Assembly (NCBI RefSeq): GCF_000801105.2
Contig: NC_079514.1
Coordinates: 20,004,293 to 20,068,292, forward strand
DNA: 64,000 nucleotides
Direction: 5' to 3'
Source: Raphanus sativus
Taxonomy: Eukaryota; Streptophyta; Magnoliopsida; Brassicales; Brassicaceae
Shown: piece after piece, positions 37,107-46,546 of the stretch
How the letters are laid out: every line of letters starts with the position of its first letter
How positions within the stretch are numbered: position 1 is the stretch's first letter
Notes under the pieces: model-generated
Database searches by the model: none
What the model was told of the DNA's origin: nothing
What the model saw: only the letters and a program-made list of their open reading frames with translations
Program-made: the position numbers and the translations under genes

Positions 37107-37659
37107 GAAGATGTTTTTTTCAGATATTTTTAAATCATATGGCTGTATCTGTATGTATATTGTCCCACATATTAACATGAGTCTCTATTAACATTGGTAA
37201 GACTTTGCTAAATCTTATATATATTTGGTTGAAAATAAACGTCTATCATTAGAGTAATATGAGCAATAAGATGGTTAAATAGTTCTTAGTAATTTTGAAA
37301 AAAGAACTAAATGAAATACGAACATCAAAATGTAATGAAACATCAAAAGAGTATACCATCAAATGTAGCACCAACCAAAATGAAATCCAATGACCAAATC
37401 CTCAAACTAAATCGAATGCACATCACTTAAGATATTTTGGTGATTAAACAACCATGTTTCTCCAAGCAATAAGGATTGCAACAAATGATTAAACAACCAT
37501 GAAAGAGACAACCCAAAAAGGAAGAAAATAGGGATAAAAGAGATGACGACAACCGAATTTTTTTTCCCTAATCCTGAGTTTAATTGACCTAAAAATATAC
37601 CAAATTCAAAATTATTGTAAACTGGATAGAAATTGGAATTGCTTTAAATAAACTCAGAT

Positions 37660-38215
37660 TTCCGTCAATAAATCTGCCACAACGTAAATTTAAAGTCTGC
37701 CACTTCATAAACAAAAAAATCTGCCAACAATTTTAAGTCAGTTATACAAAGTCTGCCACCAAAATTTAGATGAATTTAGCCAGAAATTCGAATTGTGTCC
37801 CACTCTAGTAATTAATATTTATTTAAAAATCTGCCGTCAAAGACTACAATTTAAAAAATCTGCCACCAAATGAATACAAAAATCTGCCGTAAAATTAAAT
37901 CGGGCAAACATATCTATCAGCAAAATATATGTCTATTTCCGATAAACATATCTGTCTCAAAACTCTGACTACTTCAAAAAAAAAACTTGTGACTTCAACA
38001 AATCGGTTACTACATATGACAGATTAAAATAGATAAATCTATCATTAATCTTAAATCGGCCACAAAAATCTGCTGGCTTAAAAAATCTGTCGTACCAAAA
38101 AAGTCTGTCACCAAATACTTGGCAGATATATATTTTACAACAGTTTTTTATAACAGACTTATCTTACGATAGATTTGTTTTTCGCTAAATAAGTCTGCCG
38201 ACGATTTTTTTAAAT
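37660..38215. repeat. CTGCC-rich short tandem repeat
   Basis: The motif AAATCTGCCACCAAA and variants (TCTGCCGT, TCTGCCAAC, TCTGTCACC) recur irregularly about every 20-50 bp through this stretch, inside the TIR element. No reading frame survives through it. Confidence 0.6.
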
Positions 38216-38423
38216 TAATTTAAATGGCACTTTTGTAATATTACTTTTGATTATAACTAGAGTCAAGGGCATTTTCGACCATAAAATAATGTTAGTAATT
38301 TTAAACTTTTAAGAGTTATTCTAGTAATTTTTCAACTAATTTGAATCATTCTAGTACACTTTCCTTATTTTTTTCTTAATTTAGTAATCTTTTGTTACAT
38401 AAAGCTCGTACCCTTTCCCCAAA

Positions 38424-38428
38424 CTAAG
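38424..38428. other. Target-site duplication, left (CTAAG)
   Basis: CTAAG immediately precedes the left LTR of copy B, and the same five bases follow the right LTR at 49833-49837. Confidence 0.92.
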
Positions 38429-38976
38429 TGTGAGGGGTAAAACTCACACCTAGATTTTAGATCAGGTTTTATGTTTAGGAAAGGTTTGGGAAAGATTATC
38501 GCGGGCTGAATCCCGTAAGAACTTGATGAATGAACTTCGATTTGTATTGATATAATAGAAATGGGATGGTTACAAAAGATGATCTTTGATGAATACAAAG
38601 ATTACAAGAGAATTACAATGAGAATGTTTTTATGAATATTGAGTAGAATATCAATAGGATCGGATCCTCTTCTTGGTCTTCGACCTTCTCTTTTTATAGC
38701 TTTGGACTTCTTTAGGTTGTTTGCAACTAATCTCCGAGATCCTCTCCGCTTGAGGTGGAATCTGCAACAGCTTCCCCTTGACCGGGTCCTGCGCTTCTTC
38801 TGGTTGCGACGTGAGCTTCCTCTTCGTCGTGACCTCCTTAGTTAGGATCCTTAGCTTTCAGCCTCCGGTTCTAGCTTAGCTCTCTTTTAGATTTCAGACT
38901 CGTGATGGGCTTGTCGTGGCCCATCATCATCTTTATTATTGAATAATCAGCTACCGGGCCATATTCGGGCCCAACA
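38429..38976 (-). repeat. 3' LTR of copy B (left)
   Basis: 548 bp, starting TGTGAGGGGTAA and ending GGGCCCAACA in plus orientation (so TG...CA on both strands). A minus-strand TATA box, CTATAAAAAG, is at about 38690-38700. It differs from the other LTR at only two sites (AACAGCTT/AACAACTT and AGACTCG/AGATTCG). Confidence 0.95.
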
Positions 38977-38992
38977 GTTGCCCCCAGCTCTC
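38977..38992 (-). other. Polypurine tract of copy B
   Basis: The minus strand reads GAGAGCTGGGGGCAAC directly before the LTR start TGTTGGG. It is purine-rich rather than pure. The same sequence is kept in copy A at 14544-14559. Confidence 0.55.
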
Positions 38993-39416
38993 GAAATGAG
39001 GTTTCGTTATTCTCGGGAGCTAGACCTAGCCGCCCAAGCTAGATTCTCTTGTTGAGATCATGATTACTAGCTATCTCAACCGCATTTATTCATATCCGAT
39101 CGGACGGCTGTAATCCATCTCTAGTCAAATCAACGGTTTTAGATTTAAGCGAGTTTAAATTTCAATTTCCGACTTTCAAGACGTGATGGGATATAAAGCT
39201 GAGAGAATTAACTGCTTGTCTCTCCACTTTCTCCACGCCTCTCGACGGTTTCCAAGGTAATTCACACCTCTCTTCTTTATTTTACCGTTTTTTGTCGTTA
39301 TTATTTTTTTATCCGCCTCTCGATCAATCTAGTTCTTCATCTTGAATTTCTCTCTGAGATTCTGCCTTAGATCGATTCTATTCTTTTACTTCCTGTTTTC
39401 CCTTTCCTTCCCTATC

Positions 39417-41914
39417 ATGAGTCGAAAAGAAGGTTCCGGCGAAGTTCAGATCTCAGCCTCCGGCGCCCGTATTATGAAGGTCAAACAGGAAGCTGGTGAG
39501 AAGATGGCGGAAGCCAAGAAGAAAAAGAGTAAAGACTCGATCGGAGCAAGAGTTAAGAGGATGAAGAAGAAAGGCGGCAAGAGCGCCTCCTCCGGTCCTC
39601 ACTTCCCTTCCCTCTTGAAGGGTCAAGACGTTGTCAATCTTGCCGTTCAGGCTCACGGCAAGAGTGATCTAGTTAGAGCTTGTGCTGAAAACGAGAACCC
39701 CGAGACCGCTCCGGAGGGTTGGTTCTGCGTTCATGAAAAATATATCTCCAAGTGCCACCTTAGATTTCCTCTTCCCACCCTTTTGCTGGATCTCTTAGAT
39801 CATTACCAGCTAGCTCTTCCTCAGCTTTGCCCGTCGGTCATCCGAGTGATAAACGGGTTCATCACTAGAGCCAAGGAGGAAGGAGTTATCGTTGGGTTAT
39901 CTGAGTTAATGAGTCTCTTCTCGATAAAGGAGAGCACTTCCAAGGATGGCGGGAGCGGTACCTACTATCTCCCCTGTCGTCCAGGGCTAGGCATTTTCAA
40001 GTTCTCAGCCAGTGATGATGACTGGCGCAGGAAGTACTTTTATGTCAAGATTGACCCTTCCACGGTTCCTGTAGGCCGTGACCTTAGGAACGCATGGTCT
40101 GATATTTCCGGTTAGGATTTTAGGGATATGCTCACATGTTTATTTTTGTTTGTCATGTTGTGCTAATTGCCTTTTGACTCTTTTTGCAGAAATCAAAGAT
40201 CCTGTCAAGTTATCTAGCAAACTTACCAGAGCTCTCTACAGGAAGCTACAGCATAGCCCTAACACTTGGGTAGCTTACACTACTTCGAGAGTTGGATCAG
40301 CTAGGTTCCCTGAACGGTACCAAGCGTCCTTCCCTGATTCAGTGACGGTTGCTGGTTTAGAAGGTATCTTTTTATTCACAATTCATGATTTTTACTATCC
40401 GAATTTGTCTTATGCGACTAATGGATTTTTTTTTATGTCTTAGTTTCTGAAGGTGATTCCATTCTCGAAGTTTCCTCCGGAGCAAGTACTTCTTCGAAGA
40501 CTCAATCACAGAAGATGCCAATTCAACCTTCCTTCCGTTCCAGGGGTAGATCGACCAAGGCTGCCAGCTCCTCTAGAGGGAGTGATAAGAACCAAGGAGG
40601 ATCCTTCCTCGACTCTGTGAAGGAGGTTCTTGATGAAGGAGGCTCTGCCCCTGCTAAAGGTGTCGGCTCTTTGGAACCCAAGGTTCAGGAAGTTGGCCTT
40701 CCCTCCGAGGTCCCGATGACTGAAGCTGATCCTCAAGTAATGAGGGATCCTCCGGAGTCTGAGCCCCCGAGGAACAAGAGGTCCCGAACCGAACAGGTTG
40801 ATAGACCTTCGAGGTCTTCCTCCTCCTCCTCTAGAGGAGGAACCGTTGGCTGGAACTTTTCTCATTCAAAGCCTGGATCGGTCTTGGACGATCCGTGGGG
40901 TTTGGCTACTCTGATGAGGCACATGAAGAGTCCCGGGTGTCCCCTCCCCTCGATCTCCAATATCACGCACAAGGATGAGTACGTCGATATTGCTCATCAC
41001 ATGGGTCAGGTATGAAGTTTATTTCATCTTTCAGCTTTGTCTTTGGAAGATTTTACTAAATCGTTTTCCGTTTTCCGCAGCTGGCTGGAGCTATTAACAG
41101 AGCTCAATTCAAGTTTGAGGACGCTGTACACAATGCTCCTAGCGCTGAGGAATTAGCCCAGGTCACTGAGTTGGTCAAGGCCAACAAGACTGAGCTCAAC
41201 CAGACTCGAGCTCTGATCTCGGATCTCCAAGCCGAGGTGAAGAGACTTGGCTCTAAGTGTGATGCTCAGCAAGGGACGATCGAGAGCCAGCTGATTGACC
41301 TCCAGGTGAAGAATAGGAAGATTGGGGAGTTGGATGCTGCCCGGAAGATAGCCGAGTATCAAGTCAAGGAGCTGATCTCCACATCCCAGAACAGCCAGAA
41401 GAACAAGGAAGCTGAGGTCAGGCTAGCCGTCCGGAGGGGAAAGAAGGAGGTAGCTGAAGCCTACAACAAGATTCTGGTTATTGTCAAGGAGAAGTTCTCC
41501 AAGAAGAAAGATGAAGTCGACCTCCTAGTTCATGCCCAAGAGATTCAAGCCAACACCGAGCTCCTGAAGGACATACTGGATGGTGAGATTAAGAGTACTC
41601 AAGATGAGTATGATAACTTGGTGGCGCTAATGCCGGAAGCTGTTGCGGCGTACGAGAAGGCTCAGGTTTCGGACTTCTCGATTGGCAAGCTCCCTCTTCC
41701 CCAACTCTCTGAGAGTTCAGGTACTTTCGAGATTAATATGTTTAACCTCTCCTTTTCCGGAGAGTTCGGTTCTAATTTGGGATTGGTGGGTTCTTACTCA
41801 GCCCCAGTCGAAACCGCCTCTGGAGGTAGCGACAAGGAGATGGAGGAGGTTCCTGAGGAGGAAGATCCAGCTGGCAAGGGAGCTGAGAAGAGCTCGGATG
41901 ACAAGGAAGTTTAA
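39417..41914 (+). CDS. Additional ORF of copy B, four exons, Transposase_28-like plus coiled-coil protein (755 aa)
   Basis: The start is ATG 39417 (MSRKEGSGEVQIS). Inferred exons are 39417-40110, 40190-40363, 40444-41009 and 41081-41914. All introns are GT...AG (79, 80 and 71 bp), each is needed to keep the frame, and the sum is exactly 756 codons with TAA. The protein starts with a lysine-rich, NLS-like stretch (residues 34-54). Residues about 101-172 follow the 'putative gypsy type transposon' (Transposase_28-like) pattern: RFPLPTLLLDLLDHYQLALP, then CPSVIRVINGFI. A DDWRRKYFYVKID motif is at about 201-213. A Ser/Arg-rich middle follows, then a long coiled coil (about 505-660) and an acidic end. 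It lies antisense to gag-pol. Similar antisense ORFs are known from other Tat elements such as Grande; their function is not established. Splicing is not shown experimentally. Confidence 0.8.
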
Positions 41915-42883
41915 GAACTGATGCTCTTTCGTGTTTTCTAGGATTTCTGCCCGATGGGCTTTGTTTTCATTTGTTTCTCAAACTTATAGCCTGAGGAGGC
42001 TTTTAAACCTTTATCTGTTGCATTTTGAATCTTTGGTTAGCCTGGGGAGGCTTTTAAACCCTTGTTTAATTTCAAACTTGGTTTTCTTGTTTCGTTTTTA
42101 GTTTTTGGCTTTAGTCGTGAAATATGACAGCTTAATCATAATCGATCCTTACGATAAGTCTGGAAGACTTTGGTCGTTTTTTTGTTCCTTAAGAGGATTT
42201 CTTGAAGTATCGGGATTAGCTTAGGGTTTTTAGGAACCTAAGTTCTGGACACCTTAGGTGGGGGTTCTTGGGAACCTGAACTTGTTTGTGGGATTTTAAG
42301 ACCCGTTGAGACTTGCTTAGGATTTTAAGACCTTCTGAGGTTTGACAAGGATTTTAAGACCTTTGTGATTTGATGAGGATTTTAAGACCTCGAAGATTTG
42401 ATAAGGATTTTAAGACCTTGGAGAATTGACAAGGATTTTAAGACCTTGGAGATTTGGTAAGGATTTTAAGACCTTAGATCCAGGTTCGTCGAGACCTGAT
42501 ATTCTTCGAAGGATTTTAAGACCTTTAGGATTGTTAAGGATTTTAAGACCTTAGGTCCGGGTTTGTTGAGACCTGAGCTAATCCGAAGGGTTTTTAGGAC
42601 CCCAGGTCCATGTTTACAGGGACCTGTTTGGTTAAAGAATTGAGATATCGAAAATGATTTCTTTATTGATAGTTGGATACATGGTATCATAGTAATCATA
42701 CACTTGCTGTATTATAACGATCATACGTTTGCTGCGTGGGCTATGTGACTTTAATCAGACATATGCCCCCTTTGATTGTAGTGAACGAAGTGTTGAAATG
42801 AGGTTGGGGCTGCACTCATGACGGAGTTGCCTACGTACCCAGTCAAGGGATCAAGCCTAACGTAGTTCAGGAGTTTTAGGTAC
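41915..42883. repeat. Convergent spacer with 28-bp-period minisatellite
   Basis: This separates the 3' end of the plus-strand additional gene from the 3' end of pol. Two copies of TAGCCTGRGGAGGCTTTTAA lie near 41986-42060. The core GGATTTTAAGACC starts at about 42291, 42320, 42349, 42377, 42405, 42433 and 42461, then in more diverged units to 42600. Tat elements are known for tandem repeats in this region. Confidence 0.88.
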
Positions 42884-45800
42884 CTAATGATAATATCTCT
42901 TAAGATTCGTGGCATTCCACGATCTGATTTCAGGTACCCCAGTTCGCACCTTTCGGAGTTTGTAGACGCCAGGTCGTACCACGTGGATGATCTGGTAGGG
43001 ACCTTCCCAGTTGGTTCCTAACTTCCCAGCATTTGGTTCTTTGGTTCCTTCGAAAACTTTCCTAAGTACTAGGTCACCAACAGCGAACTGTCGGAGCCTG
43101 ACTTTGGAATTGTACTGTCGTGCCATTGCTTGCTGATAGTTCTGAATGCGAATCAAAGCTCGGTCCCGCCTTTCCTCGATTAGATCGAGGCTGTCAGTTA
43201 GGAGTTGATCATTAGCTGCGGGATTGGATGTACAGAGTTCCCGGCGTAGGCTACCAGCAATGGTTTCGGCTGGAACGACGGCTTCCATCCCATATGCTAA
43301 GGAGAAAGGAGTTTCTTCTGTAGCTTTTCGTGGGGTGGTCCGACATGCCCAAAGTACTTCAAGTAACTTCTCTGACCAGAATTCCTTCTGGGTTCCGAGG
43401 CGTTTCTTGAGGTTTGCTAATACTGATTTATTAGCAGCCTCCGCCTGTCCGTTACCTTGAGGTCGGCGAGGTGATGAGAAGGTCAGGCGGATATTCCACT
43501 TGTCACAAAATATTTTGAAATCGTGGGATATGAATTGTCCTCCATTATCAGTTACGATTTCGTACGGGACGCCGTGTCTACACACGATATCTTTCCATAC
43601 AAATTGCTCGACCTCGAACCTGGTTACCTGCTGGAAAGCTTCGGCCTCTATCCATTTCGTGAAGTAGTCCGTTAAGACTAAGAGGAAGCGTAGCTTCTTC
43701 TTTCCACTTCCTGATGGTACTAGTGGTCCCACGATATCCATGGACCATCTCATAAATGGGTAAGGGGCGGATATGTTAGACAGCTTCTCCGCAGGTTGGT
43801 GTATAATCGGTGCATGCCTCTGGCATTTGTCGCATGAGGAGGAATAGGCCTCGCAATCTGCAATAATGGTAGGCCAGAAATATCCTTGTCTTTTGATTCT
43901 GATGGCTAGAGCTCTTCCTCCAGAGTGGTTCCCGCAGGAACCGTCGTGCATTTCCTTCATGAGTCTCATAGCAACGGAGCCATGGACGCATTTTAGGTAA
44001 GGTCCGGAAATGCTTCGTTTGAGGAGGACAGATTCGGTTACGCAATATCTTGCGCTTAATGCTTTGAGCTTTCGAGCCTCCCATTTATTGGGTGGAGTCT
44101 TTCCCTCCAGGATGTATTGCGTGATTGGAATTCTCCAATCCTCCCTTCCTACGACTTTGTTATGGAGAGACGAGGGAGGTTCCTGTTCGGGACCTGGTGT
44201 CGTGGTGCCCCCGGAGGTATTGGTAGGATTGGGCTCCAGGGAGTCTGAATTCCGAGGAATACCTCCAGATGAATTTTTGAGAGCTGTACGGCTTCTGGTC
44301 TTAACTCTGCAGATGATTGGGTCTGAGTTGGTGCCCCCGGGGGTATTCTCGAGATCAGGCTCTAAGGAGTCTGAATTTCGAGGAATATCTTCCGTGATTT
44401 GGATCGTGTTCCCGGAGGTATGCTTTTTTGGGCTGCATATTCTGGTTTTTGGAAACCAAAATGTTGTGAAAACCTGGGTAGCTACCGTTTCAGGGCAGGT
44501 ACCTTCGAGTTGCGCTGTTAACTTGCTCTCTTTCTCAGCTTTAGTAGCTATGTCGATGCTTGGTTTCTCGATTCCTTCTACGGGTATGATTCGTTTTACG
44601 AGAGGGTCTGACGTGGAAGCTAAAGCAGCCAACGCATCTGCTGAGGAGTTCTCTCCTCGTGGGATTCTCGTTAGCTCGAATTTGTCGAACTGCCTAGTGA
44701 GGTTCTGGACGACTTCGAGATATGCCCCCATTCTTTCGTCCCTCGTTTCATATTCTCCGTGAAACTGGCTAGCTACTAGCTGTGAATCACTATAAGCGTT
44801 TAGCTCTCGGATTCCGAGGCTTAGGGCGAGCTTCAACCCTGCGATTAGTGCTTCATATTCAGCTTCGTTGTTTGAGGCGTTGAATCCGAGCCTATATGAC
44901 TGCTCGATGGTTTCTCCTGCTGAAGAAGTTAACCTTAGGCCGATACCGGAGCCCTGTTTTGATGAGGCTCCGTCGACATAAAGGCTCCACTTCAGAGATT
45001 CCATTTCGGAGTCTAACTGTTCGGATGTTAGCTCAATGATAAAGTCAGCAAGGACCTGGGCTTTCGCTGCTGCTCGAGGTCTATACTCAATATCATATTC
45101 GCTGAGCTCTATGGCCCATTTAGCCAATCGCCCTGACTGGCTGGGGCTGTGCAAGATCATTCGTAATGGTTGTGAGGTCATTACAACGATCGAATGCGAT
45201 TGGAAGTAAGGTCGCAATTTTCTGGCAGCTGTTACGACTGCTAGAGCTAGTTTTTCCATCGCAGGGTACCTGGTTTCGGCATCTATCAAACTTTTACTGG
45301 TGTAATAGACAGGTCTTTGTTCGTTTTGTTCTTCTCGTACTAGAACGCCGCTGACTGCAGCAGTTGATACAGCGAGATATAGGTACAATGGCTCTCCTTC
45401 TACTGGTTTAGATAGGATCGGAGGTTCGGAGAGGTAAGCTTTCAATTGCTTGAAGGCTTCCTCACATTTCTCGTCCCATAAGAACTTCTTATTATTTCTT
45501 AGGAGCTTGTAAAATGGGAGACATTTATCGGTAGACTTGGATATGAATCGATTCAACGCCGCGATTCGTCCAGTCAGTCTCTGCACCTCCCTGGTCGTCT
45601 TAGGTGACGGCATTTCTAGGAAGGTTGCTATCTGCTGCGGGTTGGCTTCAATGCCTCTTTCGGTTACGAGATAGCCTAGGAACTCGCCTGAGGGTACCCC
45701 GAAAGTACATTTAGTGGGATTGAGCTTCATATCGTACTTGTTCAGGATATCGAAGCATTCCCTTAAATGGGAGATATGATCTTCCCCAGCTGAGGATTTG

Positions 45801-46513
45801 ACTAGCATGTCGTCGATATAGACCTCCATGGTTTTTCCAAGTTGTCCAGCAAACATCTTATTTACTAGCCTCTGATAGGTAGCTCCTGCGTTCTTTAATC
45901 CGAATGGCATAACCTTATAACAGTAGGTTCCTCGTTCGGTTATGAATGCAGTTTTCTCCTGGTCCTCAGGATCCATCATGATTTGGTTATACCCTGAGAA
46001 GGCATCCATGAAGGATAGGAGTCGATGGCCAGCTGTTGCTTCAACTAGGCGGTCGATGTGAGGTAACGGGAAGCTGTCTTTAGGGCAAGCTTTGTTTAGG
46101 TCTGTGAAATCTACACAGATTCTCCACTTCCCGTTTTTCTTCTTTACCACTACTGGGTTAGCTAACCAGTCGGGGTAATGTACCTCTCGAATGGACCCAG
46201 CTTTCGTAAGTCGGTCAACTTCGTCGTTAACAGCTTGAGCCTTTTCGAGACCTAGCTTACGACGCTTCTGTTTGATCGGTTTGAAAGTAGGGTCAACTTT
46301 TAGCTTATGGGTGGTGACGTTCGGATCTATTCCTTTCATGTCGTTGGTGGACCATGCAAAGGTTTTGACATTGCTTTTCAAAAAATCGATGAGCTCCTTT
46401 TTTGTCTCAAGAGGTAGCTCGGACCCGATGCTCACCTGTCTTTCAGGATCTGAGTCGTCGATGCAAACTTTTTCGGTTAAGTTCCTGGGGGGACCTCGAA
46501 TATTTTGTTGCAT
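42884..46513 (-). CDS. Pol of copy B: RT, RNase H, archaeal-type RNase H, integrase (1209 aa from first Met)
   Basis: It is in the same frame as gag-protease, nine codons after that frame's UAG. RT occupies about residues 110-290 (KWRICVDFTDLNKAC, FMDAFSGYNQ, catalytic YIDD at 232-235). The classical RNase H (about 375-490) has lost its first catalytic Asp (YLAVSTAAVSG). A second, archaeal-type RNase H (about 508-632) has D514, E550, D576 and D626. A linker (about 640-820) contains a repeated IPRNSDSLEP phrase. Integrase has an H856-H863-C894-C897 zinc finger, catalytic D926, D989 and E1025 (35 residues between the last two) and a C-terminal NWEGPYQIIHVV module. All enzymes for reverse transcription and integration are present. 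It is probably translated as a read-through extension of gag-protease rather than from the Met at 46513. Confidence 0.93.
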   Translation of the reverse strand: MQQNIRGPPRNLTEKVCIDDSDPERQVSIGSELPLETKKELIDFLKSNVKTFAWSTNDMKGIDPNVTTHKLKVDPTFKPIKQKRRKLGLEKAQAVNDEVDRLTKAGSIREVHYPDWLANPVVVKKKNGKWRICVDFTDLNKACPKDSFPLPHIDRLVEATAGHRLLSFMDAFSGYNQIMMDPEDQEKTAFITERGTYCYKVMPFGLKNAGATYQRLVNKMFAGQLGKTMEVYIDDMLVKSSAGEDHISHLRECFDILNKYDMKLNPTKCTFGVPSGEFLGYLVTERGIEANPQQIATFLEMPSPKTTREVQRLTGRIAALNRFISKSTDKCLPFYKLLRNNKKFLWDEKCEEAFKQLKAYLSEPPILSKPVEGEPLYLYLAVSTAAVSGVLVREEQNEQRPVYYTSKSLIDAETRYPAMEKLALAVVTAARKLRPYFQSHSIVVMTSQPLRMILHSPSQSGRLAKWAIELSEYDIEYRPRAAAKAQVLADFIIELTSEQLDSEMESLKWSLYVDGASSKQGSGIGLRLTSSAGETIEQSYRLGFNASNNEAEYEALIAGLKLALSLGIRELNAYSDSQLVASQFHGEYETRDERMGAYLEVVQNLTRQFDKFELTRIPRGENSSADALAALASTSDPLVKRIIPVEGIEKPSIDIATKAEKESKLTAQLEGTCPETVATQVFTTFWFPKTRICSPKKHTSGNTIQITEDIPRNSDSLEPDLENTPGGTNSDPIICRVKTRSRTALKNSSGGIPRNSDSLEPNPTNTSGGTTTPGPEQEPPSSLHNKVVGREDWRIPITQYILEGKTPPNKWEARKLKALSARYCVTESVLLKRSISGPYLKCVHGSVAMRLMKEMHDGSCGNHSGGRALAIRIKRQGYFWPTIIADCEAYSSSCDKCQRHAPIIHQPAEKLSNISAPYPFMRWSMDIVGPLVPSGSGKKKLRFLLVLTDYFTKWIEAEAFQQVTRFEVEQFVWKDIVCRHGVPYEIVTDNGGQFISHDFKIFCDKWNIRLTFSSPRRPQGNGQAEAANKSVLANLKKRLGTQKEFWSEKLLEVLWACRTTPRKATEETPFSLAYGMEAVVPAETIAGSLRRELCTSNPAANDQLLTDSLDLIEERRDRALIRIQNYQQAMARQYNSKVRLRQFAVGDLVLRKVFEGTKEPNAGKLGTNWEGPYQIIHVVRPGVYKLRKVRTGVPEIRSWNATNLKRYYH

Positions 46514-46531
46514 TTCGCGACCCTCCTGGAT

Positions 46532-46546
46532 CTGTAATTGCTATTG
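46532..46546 (-). promoter_or_regulatory. Leaky stop (read-through) signal between gag-protease and pol
   Basis: The minus strand reads CAA TAG CAA TTA CAG. UAG followed by CAR-YYA is the type I read-through context first defined at the tobacco mosaic virus replicase stop. The frame before and after the UAG is the same, and the intervening nine codons contain no other stop. This would set the Gag-Pro to Gag-Pro-Pol ratio by occasional suppression of the UAG by a near-cognate tRNA. The nucleotide context is seen directly; its activity is inferred. Confidence 0.75.

Larger units (their letters stand above)
36116..38358. mobile_element. TIR DNA transposon (MULE-like), non-autonomous
   Basis: The left end (36116-36171) reads TGACTAGAATGACTCATATA, then ACTAGAATAACTCTCAA. 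The reverse complement of the right end (38308-38358) reads TGTACTAGAATGATTCAAAT, then ACTAGAATAACTCTTAA. The roughly 50-bp terminal repeats match in both halves. The element interrupts a roughly 450-bp array unit, whose text resumes after 38358 (TTAGTAATCTTTTGTTACATAAAGCTC). No convincing target duplication was found. Inside are a leader-like exon, a short coding exon and a CTGCC-rich minisatellite. The Mutator-like label is an inference from long TIRs and cargo. Confidence 0.5.

Noticed and set aside
44010..44762. 250-codon plus-strand frame opposite pol
   Set aside because: It is a shadow of the well-supported pol frame of copy B, without family motifs. Similar shadows lie opposite gag and RT in both copies.
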